From contig JAFLBP010000014.1 in assembly GCA_017303875.1 (NCBI GenBank), positions 1 to 64,000 of the forward strand: a stretch of 64,000 nt of DNA, written 5' to 3'. This document shows positions 17,509 through 26,108 of the stretch, piece by piece (positions within the stretch are counted from its first letter, which is position 1; each line of letters starts with the position of its first letter). This DNA is from Chitinophagales bacterium (lineage in GTDB: Bacteria; Bacteroidota; Bacteroidia; Chitinophagales; Saprospiraceae). Below the pieces are notes generated by a model. The model worked only from the letters and a program-made list of their open reading frames with translations, was not told the origin of the DNA and made no database searches. Both the position numbers and the translations under genes were made by a program.

Positions 17509-19659
17509 TTAGTCTACGAAGTACATCGCGATTTCTCCTTTGTTCTTTGCGCTGATTTTGCCGCGAAAAGTGCAGGGAAAACGGTTTTTTACCAGCGCAT
17601 GGGTAGCGCCGGAGAGGTTAATTTTTCCAGGTTCGCCGCTTTGCTCCATGCGTGCGGCAGTGTTTACGGTGTCGCCCCAAATATCATAGGCAAACTTGTG
17701 GCTGCCCACCACCCCGGCTACCACCGGCCCGGTATGAATACCGATACGCATGGTAAAAAAAGGTTTGCCCTCGCGCTGCTTTTGAGCGCTCAGCGCGCCA
17801 AGGGTGGCCTGCATCTCAAGCGCTGCCTGTACGGCATCAAAAGGATGCGTCTCATTGGGTAGCGGCAATCCGCCGGCGCACATGTAGCTGTCGCCGATGG
17901 TTTTTATTTTTTCCAATCCATATTTGAGTACAATGGCGTCGAAACGCCGGAAACACTCGTCTAATTCCGCAACAAGGTCTTCCGGACTCAGGTTTTCCGC
18001 AATTTGGGTAAATCCTTTAAAATCGGTAAACAACACGGTGACCGACTCATAGCGCACCGGCTGCACGCTGTTGTGCACCATCAGTTCGCGGGCGGTTTGT
18101 TCGGGCAGGATATTGGTCAGCAGTTGGTCGGCGCGCTGGCGCTCCCGCTCAATCAATTCATTTTTGGCGGCCAGCTCTCGGTTGGCGCGGGCGCGGATGC
18201 GGCTGCGGTTGAAGAACCAGGCCAACAGCAAAGCCAGCGCAATGGCGCTGCCGATCAGGTAAGCATTAAAGGTTTTATTGCGCGCCAGCCTGGCATCCCG
18301 TTCCAGCAAAATTTGCTTTTGCCGCTCAATTTCAAGGTCTTTTTTGCCTTCCGAGTACAAAACTTCGCGTTGCTCAAAGGTGCGCAAACTCGCCTCGTTG
18401 AGTTTTTCAAAACGCATTTTGTCGTACTTCACCTGATAGTCGTAGGCTTTTTCCCAGTCGTTTTGTCCGGCATATATTTTTGCAAAATCCTTATAACTGC
18501 GCAGGATATAGCGTTCATTGCGGGTTTCTTCGGCAATTTCCGAATATTGTTGCACCATGCCGAGGGCTTCAGCATAACTGCCCTGGCGGGCCAATACATC
18601 GCCCCAGGTATTGTACACCTCCATGAGGCCGGGCCGGTCTTTGGTGCGCAGGTAAATGTCCCGGGCCTTTTGCAGGTAGCTGATAGCAGTGTTGTATTCG
18701 CCGAGGTGTTTGTGGGCCTCTCCAAGGTTGTTGTACACGGCGGCCATGCCGGTGGGGTCGTCGAGTTTTTTGCGAATATTCAGTGCGCGTTGGAAATAAG
18801 CAACAGCGAGGCGGCTGGAGTCCGGCTTTTCCAGCTTGTCTAATGCCACACCGAGGTCGCTGAGCGAAGCAGCAATTTTATCTTCATTGCCCAATTGCTC
18901 GCGCAGCGACAAGGCGCTGCGGTACCAGCGTTGAGCCTCCTGATGCATTTCCAATTCGAGGCGCAGGTGCCCAAGCAGGGTGTAGGCGCCGGCAAGCCGG
19001 GGTTTATCGCCGAGTTGTTCTAAAATCAGCCGGGCTTTGTTCACCTCTTCATGTGCTTCCTGAAACAATCCGGCGTTTTCCATTACGCCTCCGATGTTGA
19101 GGTGGCTGCGGGCTATTCGGGAGGTGTCTTTTTCATTTTCGGCAATGCGCAAACTGGTGCGATGGGCTTTCAATGCCTCATCGTAGCGCCCTTGCATTTC
19201 ATAAACATTGCCCAGATTATTGTACAGGGATGCAACACCCAACTTGTCGCCGAGTTTTTCCCGAATTTGCTGGGCACGGGTATAATAAACAATGGCGCTG
19301 TCGAGTTGCCCGCGTTCTTCCGCCACCACGCCCATGCCGTTCCACGCAGAACCTTCTCCTTTAATAAAGCCACTGGCCCGGGCCAGTTGTATGGCTTTCT
19401 GCAGGCAGTTTTCCGCCGAGTCGGTGTTGGTACTGCTGATTTCCCAGGCCAAATCGACGAGCAAAGACACGCGATGGGTGTCGGGCTGGTTTTTCTGTAG
19501 TAGCTTTGCCAGCGAATCGGCAATGGATTGCTGTGCATGTGCAGCAGGCGCACTCCACAAACCAATGCAGAGGACAAACGCCCTGTATGCCCAAATCAGC
19601 CTTGTCCTGAAAAAATCCGCGCGCCGATACACCTTTAATTTTTTTGCAAAACTAACCAT
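17509..19659 (-). CDS. TPR-repeat adenylate/guanylate cyclase (class III)
   Basis: 716 residues from ATG 19659; a longer form from 19701 is possible but would overlap the divergent gene. A signal segment precedes six or more TPR repeats (about 70-400), a coiled coil, one membrane helix (about 465-490) and a class III cyclase domain (about 535-716). The catalytic domain keeps the first metal Asp in VLFTDFKGF, EKIKTIGDSYM with the adenine-selecting Lys and second Asp, and a distal NTAARMEQ. The TPRs face the periplasm. It probably makes cAMP. It precedes radA by one base. Confidence 0.88.
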   Translation of the reverse strand: MVSFAKKLKVYRRADFFRTRLIWAYRAFVLCIGLWSAPAAHAQQSIADSLAKLLQKNQPDTHRVSLLVDLAWEISSTNTDSAENCLQKAIQLARASGFIKGEGSAWNGMGVVAEERGQLDSAIVYYTRAQQIREKLGDKLGVASLYNNLGNVYEMQGRYDEALKAHRTSLRIAENEKDTSRIARSHLNIGGVMENAGLFQEAHEEVNKARLILEQLGDKPRLAGAYTLLGHLRLELEMHQEAQRWYRSALSLREQLGNEDKIAASLSDLGVALDKLEKPDSSRLAVAYFQRALNIRKKLDDPTGMAAVYNNLGEAHKHLGEYNTAISYLQKARDIYLRTKDRPGLMEVYNTWGDVLARQGSYAEALGMVQQYSEIAEETRNERYILRSYKDFAKIYAGQNDWEKAYDYQVKYDKMRFEKLNEASLRTFEQREVLYSEGKKDLEIERQKQILLERDARLARNKTFNAYLIGSAIALALLLAWFFNRSRIRARANRELAAKNELIERERQRADQLLTNILPEQTARELMVHNSVQPVRYESVTVLFTDFKGFTQIAENLSPEDLVAELDECFRRFDAIVLKYGLEKIKTIGDSYMCAGGLPLPNETHPFDAVQAALEMQATLGALSAQKQREGKPFFTMRIGIHTGPVVAGVVGSHKFAYDIWGDTVNTAARMEQSGEPGKINLSGATHALVKNRFPCTFRGKISAKNKGEIAMYFVD

Positions 19660-19671
19660 TCCACGCATTTT

Positions 19672-20796
19672 ATGATTACTACACGCGCTTTTATTCCGCA
19701 TAACCTCGTATGGCTCGCCCTGCTCGGTTTAATGGCTATTCTTTTTGGCAATTGCGCCGGCGGTAAAGTGCCTGCCAATGAAAAATGGGTGCTGGAACCA
19801 TTCAAAAAAAATAACGACGTCAATCCCATTATGACGCCCGATCCGCGCTCGGAATTCTTCTGCCCGGTTCAACGCAAATCGCTGCGCTGGGAAGAAAAAG
19901 ACGTTTTTAATCCGGCAGCAGTGGTTAAAGACAACCGGGTTTATCTCTTGTATCGGGCGCAGGATAATATCGGTAAACCCGGTGGCACCTCGCGCATCGG
20001 CTTAGCCAACAGCCGCGACGGCCTGAGTTTTAAAAAGCAGCCCATTCCGGTACTTTTCCCCGATCAGGACCCCATGAAGATCTTTGAATGGGAGGGCGGA
20101 TGCGAAGATCCCCGCGTGGTTCGCCGCGAAGACGGCACCTATATTATGACCTATACCGCTTACGACGGCAAAACCGCCCGGCTTTGTGTTGCCTCCTCTT
20201 CAGACCTGATCAGCTGGAAAAAACACGGACTGGCTTTTACCGATAACAAATACCGCGATTTGTGGTCCAAGTCCGGCGCTATCGTTTGCGAACGCCGCGA
20301 CAACGACGTGATTGCTGTAAAAATAAAAGGAAAATATTATATGTATTGGGGTGATACGGATATTTTTATGGCTACTTCCGACGATTTAATCGTCTGGACG
20401 CCCGTTACCGGAAAAAAAGGAAAACTGAAGCCAGCCATGAAACCGCGCCCGGGCTATTTCGACAGCCGTCTGGTGGAACCAGGCCCCTTCGCACTAAAAC
20501 GCAAAGACGGCATTCTGCTTATTTATAACAGTGCCAACAGTGCTGCCAATGGCGACAAAACATTGCCGCAGGATACCTATGCAGTCGGACAAGCCTTGTT
20601 TTCGGCCACCACCCCCGGCAAACTCCTGGCCAGAAGTAATCGGCATTTTATGCACCCGACAGAAAGTTACGAACTCACCGGGCAGGTAAATAATGTTTGC
20701 TTCCTCGAAGGCATGGTGTGGTTTAAAGGCCGCTGGCTGCTGTATTACGGCACCGCCGATTCCAAAATTGCTGTCGCGGAATGCGAAGAAAAATAG
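19672..20796 (+). CDS. GH130-like beta-propeller lipoprotein
   Basis: 374 residues. A hydrophobic N-terminus ends at ILFGNC (Cys about 27), a lipobox, so it is probably membrane-bound. The five-bladed propeller typical of GH43/62/32/68/117/130 is suggested by KDVFNPAAVVKDNRVYLLYRA, GCEDPRVV with the key Asp, and repeated YYMYWGD/WLLYYGT strands. GH130 enzymes phosphorolyse or hydrolyse beta-mannosides. No polysaccharide-utilisation (SusC/D) genes are near, so the substrate is open. It is divergent from the cyclase gene, with only 12 bases between starts. Confidence 0.75.
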   Translation: MITTRAFIPHNLVWLALLGLMAILFGNCAGGKVPANEKWVLEPFKKNNDVNPIMTPDPRSEFFCPVQRKSLRWEEKDVFNPAAVVKDNRVYLLYRAQDNIGKPGGTSRIGLANSRDGLSFKKQPIPVLFPDQDPMKIFEWEGGCEDPRVVRREDGTYIMTYTAYDGKTARLCVASSSDLISWKKHGLAFTDNKYRDLWSKSGAIVCERRDNDVIAVKIKGKYYMYWGDTDIFMATSDDLIVWTPVTGKKGKLKPAMKPRPGYFDSRLVEPGPFALKRKDGILLIYNSANSAANGDKTLPQDTYAVGQALFSATTPGKLLARSNRHFMHPTESYELTGQVNNVCFLEGMVWFKGRWLLYYGTADSKIAVAECEEK

Positions 20797-20805
20797 CCGT
20801 TGCGG

Positions 20806-21132
20806 CTAATGTACGCTAAAATCCGACATCATCCCGCCGGTACAAACGCCAAAACCGATCAGGCCGAAAACTAATCCAATCAACATGGTCGGCAGTGCCC
20901 AGTACTGCTGGCCGATGATGGTGCCAATAAGCCCTACAAAAAAACCAATGCCGCCCTGCAACATGATGACAATACCTGAACCGATAAATCCAAAATCCTT
21001 TGGTAGCAATATCCCAAACCCGACGATCATAAGGGCCAGTACAACATTGATAAGGACAACCTCCCTGGTTTTGTAATTTGGTCCTCCACTGGGTTTGAAA
21101 CCGGGTGTCTGATCAAGTGGTGGTGGGTACAT
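20806..21132 (-). CDS. Small hypothetical membrane protein
   Basis: 108 residues with a Pro/Gly-rich cytoplasmic N-terminus (MYPPPLDQTPGFKP) and three hydrophobic helices (about 27-45, 48-70, 78-100). The architecture resembles small Pro-rich membrane proteins of unknown role. It lies 11 bases downstream of the radical SAM gene on the same strand, so it may share its transcript. Confidence 0.55.
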   Translation of the reverse strand: MYPPPLDQTPGFKPSGGPNYKTREVVLINVVLALMIVGFGILLPKDFGFIGSGIVIMLQGGIGFFVGLIGTIIGQQYWALPTMLIGLVFGLIGFGVCTGGMMSDFSVH

Positions 21133-21143
21133 TTTTTTAATAT

Positions 21144-22535
21144 TTAAGCGTTAATCCGCAATTTTTCCAGCTGCGCGCGCTTGGCATCGTCGCGGTAAAA
21201 AAGGTTCATGGTTTCAAAGGGAATGATTTTTCCTTCTTTGCTGACAATATGCACGCAGGATTTTTTGATGGCCCGCACATCAAAATCATAGGCGTCAACG
21301 AAACGCATAATGATAATGCGGAAAAGGTTCTGATAACCCAATTGCGGCGCGTCGATCATGGGCAGGCAACACATGACTGAATGCAGTTCATTGGTGGCGC
21401 ATTCCACCGAATTACCGGTGCTAAACAGCTGAATCATATGCTGATGCAGGCGCTCATCCTGCTCATATACTATGGTGTTGCGGGAGTTGTCGAGAATGTC
21501 CTGCGGGTTGATGTAACGTGTGAGCGGAAACACCTCGCCATCTATTTTCAAGGCATAAGCCATGGCCAATGCATCGGGGTTGCAGGGCACCGGAATGAGG
21601 TCTTCCGGCTGAAAAACCGGGGCTTGTTTCAGTATTTCCTGTCGCACCTCCGTGAGGGTCATGCGGTGTTTGGCAGGGTCAAAGCCTTCAATGCGGCCGG
21701 CAATCTGCGTTGGCTGGAAGGTCACGCCCCGCACACAGGGTTGTTTAAGGGCATATTCGATAATGGGGCCGATTTCATCGTCATTCAAACCTTTTTGCAG
21801 GGTGACCACCAGGGTAGTCGACAGGTTAAACGCGTTGAGGTTTTCCAATGCCTTTTCCCGTATTTCCCTTAAATCTTCGCCACGCAGGGTTTCGAGTGCT
21901 TCTTTTTTAAAAGAATCGAATTGCAGGTAAATTTCAAAATCCGGCATATAACCGGCCAGCCGCTCCACAAAAGCCTTGTCTTTGGCAATCCGGATGCCAT
22001 TGGTATTCAGCATCAGATGCCGAATGGGTTTGCGTTTGGCAATATCCAGGATTTCAAAAAATTGCGGATGTACGGTCGGCTCGCCACCGCTGATCTGCAC
22101 CACATCGGGTTGGCCTTCATTGGCCACCACAATATCCAGCATCCATTCGATCTCTTCCAGCGTCCGGTGACGCCCGTGGTGGGGTGCCGACTCGGCATAA
22201 CAGGTCGGGCAACTGAGGTTGCAGCGATCGGTTACTTCAATAATGGTCAGGCAGGAATGTTGCTCGTGATCCGGACAAAGTCCGCAATCATAAGGGCAGC
22301 CGTAATGGGTGCGGGTATTAAATTTTTTGGGCATCTCGCTGCGCTTCACGTAGTTGCGCGTACTGCGGTAATATTCAATGTCGGTAGCGATCAGCGTTTT
22401 CTCGGCGCCATGCTCCGGGCAGCGTTTGAGCATGAATACCTGATCGTTTTCAAAAATGATTTTCGCATCCACCCGACGCAGACAAGTGGAACAAAGGCTC
22501 AGGGTAAAATCGTAATAAATGTAGGGGCGTTCCAT
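21144..22535 (-). CDS. Radical SAM protein resembling tetraether lipid synthase (Tes)
   Basis: 463 residues. The [4Fe-4S]-SAM motif is CNLSCPTC (about residues 102-109). Before it are extra Cys clusters: CSTC (about 15-18) and CPYDCGLCPDHEQHSC (about 79-94). The GGEPTVHP motif that binds SAM follows. The CGLCxxHxxHxC...VTDRCNLxCPxC layout is very like archaeal Tes/GDGT-MAS synthases, which join lipid tails. Bacterial homologues exist, mostly uncharacterised. Lipid cross-linking or another C-C bond chemistry is inference. A hairpin terminator separates it from the upstream APC gene. Confidence 0.75.
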   Translation of the reverse strand: MERPYIYYDFTLSLCSTCLRRVDAKIIFENDQVFMLKRCPEHGAEKTLIATDIEYYRSTRNYVKRSEMPKKFNTRTHYGCPYDCGLCPDHEQHSCLTIIEVTDRCNLSCPTCYAESAPHHGRHRTLEEIEWMLDIVVANEGQPDVVQISGGEPTVHPQFFEILDIAKRKPIRHLMLNTNGIRIAKDKAFVERLAGYMPDFEIYLQFDSFKKEALETLRGEDLREIREKALENLNAFNLSTTLVVTLQKGLNDDEIGPIIEYALKQPCVRGVTFQPTQIAGRIEGFDPAKHRMTLTEVRQEILKQAPVFQPEDLIPVPCNPDALAMAYALKIDGEVFPLTRYINPQDILDNSRNTIVYEQDERLHQHMIQLFSTGNSVECATNELHSVMCCLPMIDAPQLGYQNLFRIIIMRFVDAYDFDVRAIKKSCVHIVSKEGKIIPFETMNLFYRDDAKRAQLEKLRINA

Positions 22536-22560
22536 GGGGAAGATATTTACTCCATAACGA

Positions 22561-22627
22561 AATAAAAGGCCGCGCTGTATTGGTCATTTCTTCTAAATTA
22601 TTAAAAAATGACGAATACAGCGCGGCC
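22561..22627 (-). terminator. Rho-independent terminator of the APC permease gene
   Basis: Arms 22568-22589 and 22606-22627 pair over 14 bp of GC-rich stem (GGCCGCGCTGTATT), two mismatches and six more pairs. On the minus strand TTTTATT follows. It lies 13 bases after the permease stop. Confidence 0.85.
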
Positions 22628-22639
22628 AATAAAACGAAA

Positions 22640-24112
22640 TTATGCCTGCAATTTGCTGTAATGCCTGCTGTACAGGAAGTACACGGCCAGGCCCAGCACC
22701 ATCCAGACCAAAGCGACGGCCAGGGTGGTTACATCAATGGCGACAATCATGCCGAGGCAAATGACCATACCCAAAATCGGCACAACTGGCACCAGCGGCG
22801 TCTTGAACGGACGCGGCTGCTCCGGATTGGTGTAGCGCATAATCAATACTCCAAGGCTTACCAGTACAAAGGCGAGCAAGGTACCGAAAGAGGTCAGGTC
22901 GCCTGCTACACTGCCTGGTACGAAGGCGGCAAATGCGCCTACAAATGCAAAAAGAATCCAGTTGGATTTGTACGGGGTGCGGAATTTCGGGTGCAACTCG
23001 CTGAATACTTTGGGCAGCAGGCCGTCGTTCGACATGGAGTAGAACACGCGCGACTGGCCCATGAGCATCACCAGAATTACCGATGAAAAACCGGCGAGAA
23101 TGGCCACCGTAATGGCCGTACTCAGCCACTCATAGCCTTTCATATATTGCGAAACAGCATATGCAACGGAGGCTTCGCGGCCTTTTTCCGGGTCGGCAAA
23201 ATCGCTCCAAGGCGCAACACCCGTCAGCACGTGTGCAAACAGGATGTACAAAATGGTACATACCACCAGCGAACCCAGGATACCGATCGGCATGTCGCGT
23301 TTCGGATTTTTAGCCTCCTGCGCAGCAGTGGAAACGGCATCAAAACCGATAAAGGCAAAGAATACGATGGCTGCACCGCCAAGGATACCGCCCCAGCCGT
23401 GTTTGAAGAAACCGTCGTAGCTGATCAGTACCTCGCTCGGATTCTTGGGATTCATCACCGGCGGCGTGCCTTCCGGAATCATATAAGGCGTGTGGTTGGC
23501 CGGATCAATAAACTGCCAGCCCAGCGCGATAAACAGTAAAACAATTGCCACTTTGATGAATACAATAACGGCATTTACCAGCGCCGACTCCTGCGTGCCC
23601 TTAATGAGCAGCAAAGTCAGGAGTAACAGAATGACAAGTGCCGGGGCATTGATATAGCCCTCTTCAAAGGGCGAGTGGCACCATTCATATGGTATAGCCC
23701 CTCCCAACAGCTTATTTAAATATTCGCTCCAGGCAATAGAAACTGTTGCCGCGCCGAGCGCGTATTCCATAATGAGTGCCCAGCCGATAATCCAGGCCAC
23801 TAATTCACCCATGGTCGCATAGGCGTACGTGTATGCGCTACCCGCGATGGGGATCATGGCGGCAAATTCGGCGTAGCAAAGCCCGGCGAAAGCACAGCCA
23901 ACAGCTGCTACAATGAAAGAAAGGGTTACGGACGGGCCGGCAGCCTGGGCAGCAGCTGCGGCGGTGCGTACGAACAGGCCCGCACCGATGATGGCGCCGA
24001 TACCGAGGGCGACTAAGTTGTAGGCACCAAGGGTACGTTTGAGGCCTTTTTCAGAGTCGGAAGCTTGCAGCAGCAATTGTGCAAGCGGTTTGCGTACAAA
24101 TAATTTTGACAT
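22640..24112 (-). CDS. APC-family amino-acid permease
   Basis: 490 residues from ATG 24112 (MSKLFVRKPL); the longer reading to 24223 adds an unlikely Ser/Arg-rich leader. About 12 membrane helices. The cationic-amino-acid-transporter pattern is clear: LGAYNLVALGIGAIIGAGLF in the unwound first helix (about 26-45), FAGLCYAEFAAMIPIAGSAY, and GFDAVSTAAQEAKNP in helix six. It imports or exchanges amino acids by proton coupling. It is followed by a strong terminator. Confidence 0.93.
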   Translation of the reverse strand: MSKLFVRKPLAQLLLQASDSEKGLKRTLGAYNLVALGIGAIIGAGLFVRTAAAAAQAAGPSVTLSFIVAAVGCAFAGLCYAEFAAMIPIAGSAYTYAYATMGELVAWIIGWALIMEYALGAATVSIAWSEYLNKLLGGAIPYEWCHSPFEEGYINAPALVILLLLTLLLIKGTQESALVNAVIVFIKVAIVLLFIALGWQFIDPANHTPYMIPEGTPPVMNPKNPSEVLISYDGFFKHGWGGILGGAAIVFFAFIGFDAVSTAAQEAKNPKRDMPIGILGSLVVCTILYILFAHVLTGVAPWSDFADPEKGREASVAYAVSQYMKGYEWLSTAITVAILAGFSSVILVMLMGQSRVFYSMSNDGLLPKVFSELHPKFRTPYKSNWILFAFVGAFAAFVPGSVAGDLTSFGTLLAFVLVSLGVLIMRYTNPEQPRPFKTPLVPVVPILGMVICLGMIVAIDVTTLAVALVWMVLGLAVYFLYSRHYSKLQA

Positions 24113-24345
24113 AGATTGCAGAAAGGTTACAGGAAATAGCTGAAAATCGGCAGCCAAGATAGCGCAGATTTCAGATTTCCTACTTCTTCTTCTGCTTTTT
24201 ACCAAATATGTACCATGATTCACGGTCTTTGAGGCTTATCGGGATACATTTTTGGGTGAAATTATTTAAAATCAGCAGCAAACAGGCACGCGACGCTGCT
24301 GCTCCCCGATACCGAAAAATTCTGAAATCCTGTAAATTCTGAGCT

Positions 24346-24353
24346 TATCTTTG
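24346..24353 (+). promoter_or_regulatory. -7 box TATCTTTG directly before hemD
   Basis: TATCTTTG ends five bases before the ATG at 24358. Transcription would start at or next to the start codon, which suggests a leaderless or near-leaderless mRNA. Confidence 0.55.
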
Positions 24354-24357
24354 CCGC

Positions 24358-25023
24358 ATGAGGGTTTTTATCAGTCGGGAATGCCTGCCGGGATCCTTGT
24401 TTTATGACAGGCTAAACGCCCGGGGTTATACTGTAACAGGACAAAGCCTGTTGCAACTCAATCCTTTGCCGCTGCGGAATATTCCAGCGGCCGACTGGAT
24501 TTTTTTCGCCTCCGGCAATGCCGTGCGCTTCTTTTTTGAGCTGCCAACGGAAATATTGCCGGCAACAGCAACTGTACAATGGGCCGCCCTTGGCCCGGCT
24601 ACCGCTGCTACATTACGCACATTTATCGGAAAAGTTGATTTTGAAGGCGACGGCCGCCCGGAAAGCTGCGCCGCTGCTTTTGCACCTTTAGCCCGTGGGC
24701 AAACAGTTTTGTTTCCTGCCGCACAACATTCCCAACGCAGTATTCAAAAAATGCTGGACGATCAGATACAGGCCATAGACCTGGCCCTCTACGCCAATGT
24801 TCCGCTGCCAGATATTGCGCCGCGCACCGAAGCCGTCCTGCTCTTTACCAGCCCGATGAATGCAAGGGCATATTTTTCAAAACATGCAAGATTGCCGGAG
24901 CAGCGTATTATTGCGATTGGGGCGAGTACGGCGAAAGCCTTGCAGGAATTACGTGTTGGCGCCTTTGAGGTATCCGAATTTCCGGATGAGGAGAGTTTGG
25001 CAAAAATGGTATTAACATTTTAA
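24358..25023 (+). CDS. hemD: Uroporphyrinogen-III synthase
   Basis: 221 residues. It closes and inverts ring D of hydroxymethylbilane to make uroporphyrinogen III for haem and cobalamin. The family is divergent, but the two-lobed pattern is present: an N-terminal SRECLPGSLFYDRL strand-helix, DWIFFASGNAVRFFF, WAALGPATAATLR, then LLFTSPMNARAYF and IIAIGASTAKAL, the signature of the second lobe. The gene stands alone. Its last four bases overlap the convergent toxin-like remnant. Confidence 0.85.
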   Translation: MRVFISRECLPGSLFYDRLNARGYTVTGQSLLQLNPLPLRNIPAADWIFFASGNAVRFFFELPTEILPATATVQWAALGPATAATLRTFIGKVDFEGDGRPESCAAAFAPLARGQTVLFPAAQHSQRSIQKMLDDQIQAIDLALYANVPLPDIAPRTEAVLLFTSPMNARAYFSKHARLPEQRIIAIGASTAKALQELRVGAFEVSEFPDEESLAKMVLTF

Positions 25024-25337
25024 CTTTTCCGCCTGGGAAATTTGTTGGCGCTGGGATTTCTGCCAAATTTTTCAAAGAAAGCATCAATATAAGCGCGTTC
25101 CAGATTCAGCGCTTCAACGCGGCCTGCAATATCAGCTGCTAAAATTTTTGCATCAAATTTTTGATATTCAGCAGCCATATTTCATTCTTCCACCTGATCT
25201 CTCACGCGAGCCGATAAGCCATCAAAATCATCTATGGGGTCATCAGAAATGCCGTATTTAAACACCTCAAAGTTGCTCAGCCTGAAAATGACGTACAGAT
25301 GGTGTGGCTTTAAATTATCCAGCTTATTCCCATGCAT
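25020..25337 (-). pseudogene. Orphan toxin-like C-terminal domain interrupted by one in-frame TGA
   Basis: Two short ORFs lie in the same frame: 25182-25337 (51 residues, MHGNKLDNLKPHHLYVIF...) and 25020-25178 (52 residues, MAAEYQKFDAK...), separated only by TGA-AAT. Read through, they give about 105 residues with HLYVIFR...FKYGISDDP and later DIAGRVEALNLERAYIDAF and FGRNP. This resembles the C-terminal module of Bacteroidota polymorphic toxins as I remember it (inference). No delivery domain is attached. It starts eight bases after the DUF4240 stop. It is either a broken toxin or two coupled small proteins; the second has its own ATG three bases after the TGA. Confidence 0.45.
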
Positions 25338-25345
25338 TGTTGCTG

Positions 25346-25933
25346 CTATTCAGGAAGCTGGGCGGCAGCCCAACCATTTTTATTGCTAAAAGTTTCAATA
25401 GAATAGGTCGAAACATAGCGCAGCAAAATACCACGTGCGCGGCGATGTGCTTCATTCGCTACGCGTAGCAAAGCAGGAAATTCAAGGTTTTTAGGCATAA
25501 ATTCCGGAGAGACACGAGCCTTTTCATAAAATTGTTGACCATTAGCCACAGCGCAACAACGGGCGAACAGAAATCCGTCCTCCGAGAAAAAGTCATTTTC
25601 AGGGGAATAGGCATGCTCACCAATATGCGCTGCATGCGCCGCAGTATCAAGTAGATATAGTTTTTGAGCAAGTATATCTTTAAAATCGTAAATATGCCTT
25701 AACGGCGATTTACTCAGCGCTTCAACCAAAGGTTCAATGATCGCCTCATCGTCGTTGGGCTTGCTCCAGTCAAGTTTGGCGATCAAGTCCCAGAAAGCTG
25801 CTTCACTAAGTCCGTCTTCCCGAGGATCGTCTGATAGTTCTATCCGAACGGACGCGTTCGGATATTTTTCCTGTAGATCCGAGATGGTTTCAGGACTAAT
25901 ATTGCGCAGTGGATATCGAATAATATTGCTCAT
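25346..25933 (-). CDS. DUF4240 domain protein (possible immunity protein)
   Basis: 195 residues. The DUF4240 core is plain at about residues 44-165: AFWDLIAKLDW, the acidic EAIIEPLVEALSK, IYDFKDILAQKLYLLDT, DGFLFARCCAVANG and a final MPKNLEFPALL. These proteins have no proven function but often sit beside toxin-domain genes. The toxin-like remnant lies eight bases downstream on the same strand. I infer an immunity-type role or a remnant of one. The HtrA terminator lies upstream. Confidence 0.75.
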   Translation of the reverse strand: MSNIIRYPLRNISPETISDLQEKYPNASVRIELSDDPREDGLSEAAFWDLIAKLDWSKPNDDEAIIEPLVEALSKSPLRHIYDFKDILAQKLYLLDTAAHAAHIGEHAYSPENDFFSEDGFLFARCCAVANGQQFYEKARVSPEFMPKNLEFPALLRVANEAHRRARGILLRYVSTYSIETFSNKNGWAAAQLPE

Positions 25934-26000
25934 AATCTTGTAGTGTTCACAAAGTTACAGAAAAATGGAATTAAACGAGCAGTCAGTTGTATAAAAGCCA

Positions 26001-26035
26001 TAAAAAAAGCCGGCCCTGTATTGCACAGGGCCGGC
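26001..26035 (-). terminator. Rho-independent terminator of the htrA/degP gene
   Basis: A perfect 11-bp stem (GCCGGCCCTGT, 26009-26019, with 26025-26035), five-base loop, and TTTTTTTA following on the minus strand. It lies about 75 bases after the protease stop. Confidence 0.92.
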
Positions 26036-26108
26036 ACATCAAAACAAAACGAAAAACCAACTTTTATCTTAATGGGAGGCGACAGATACCTCCTTTGTGT
26101 TTTTGTGT

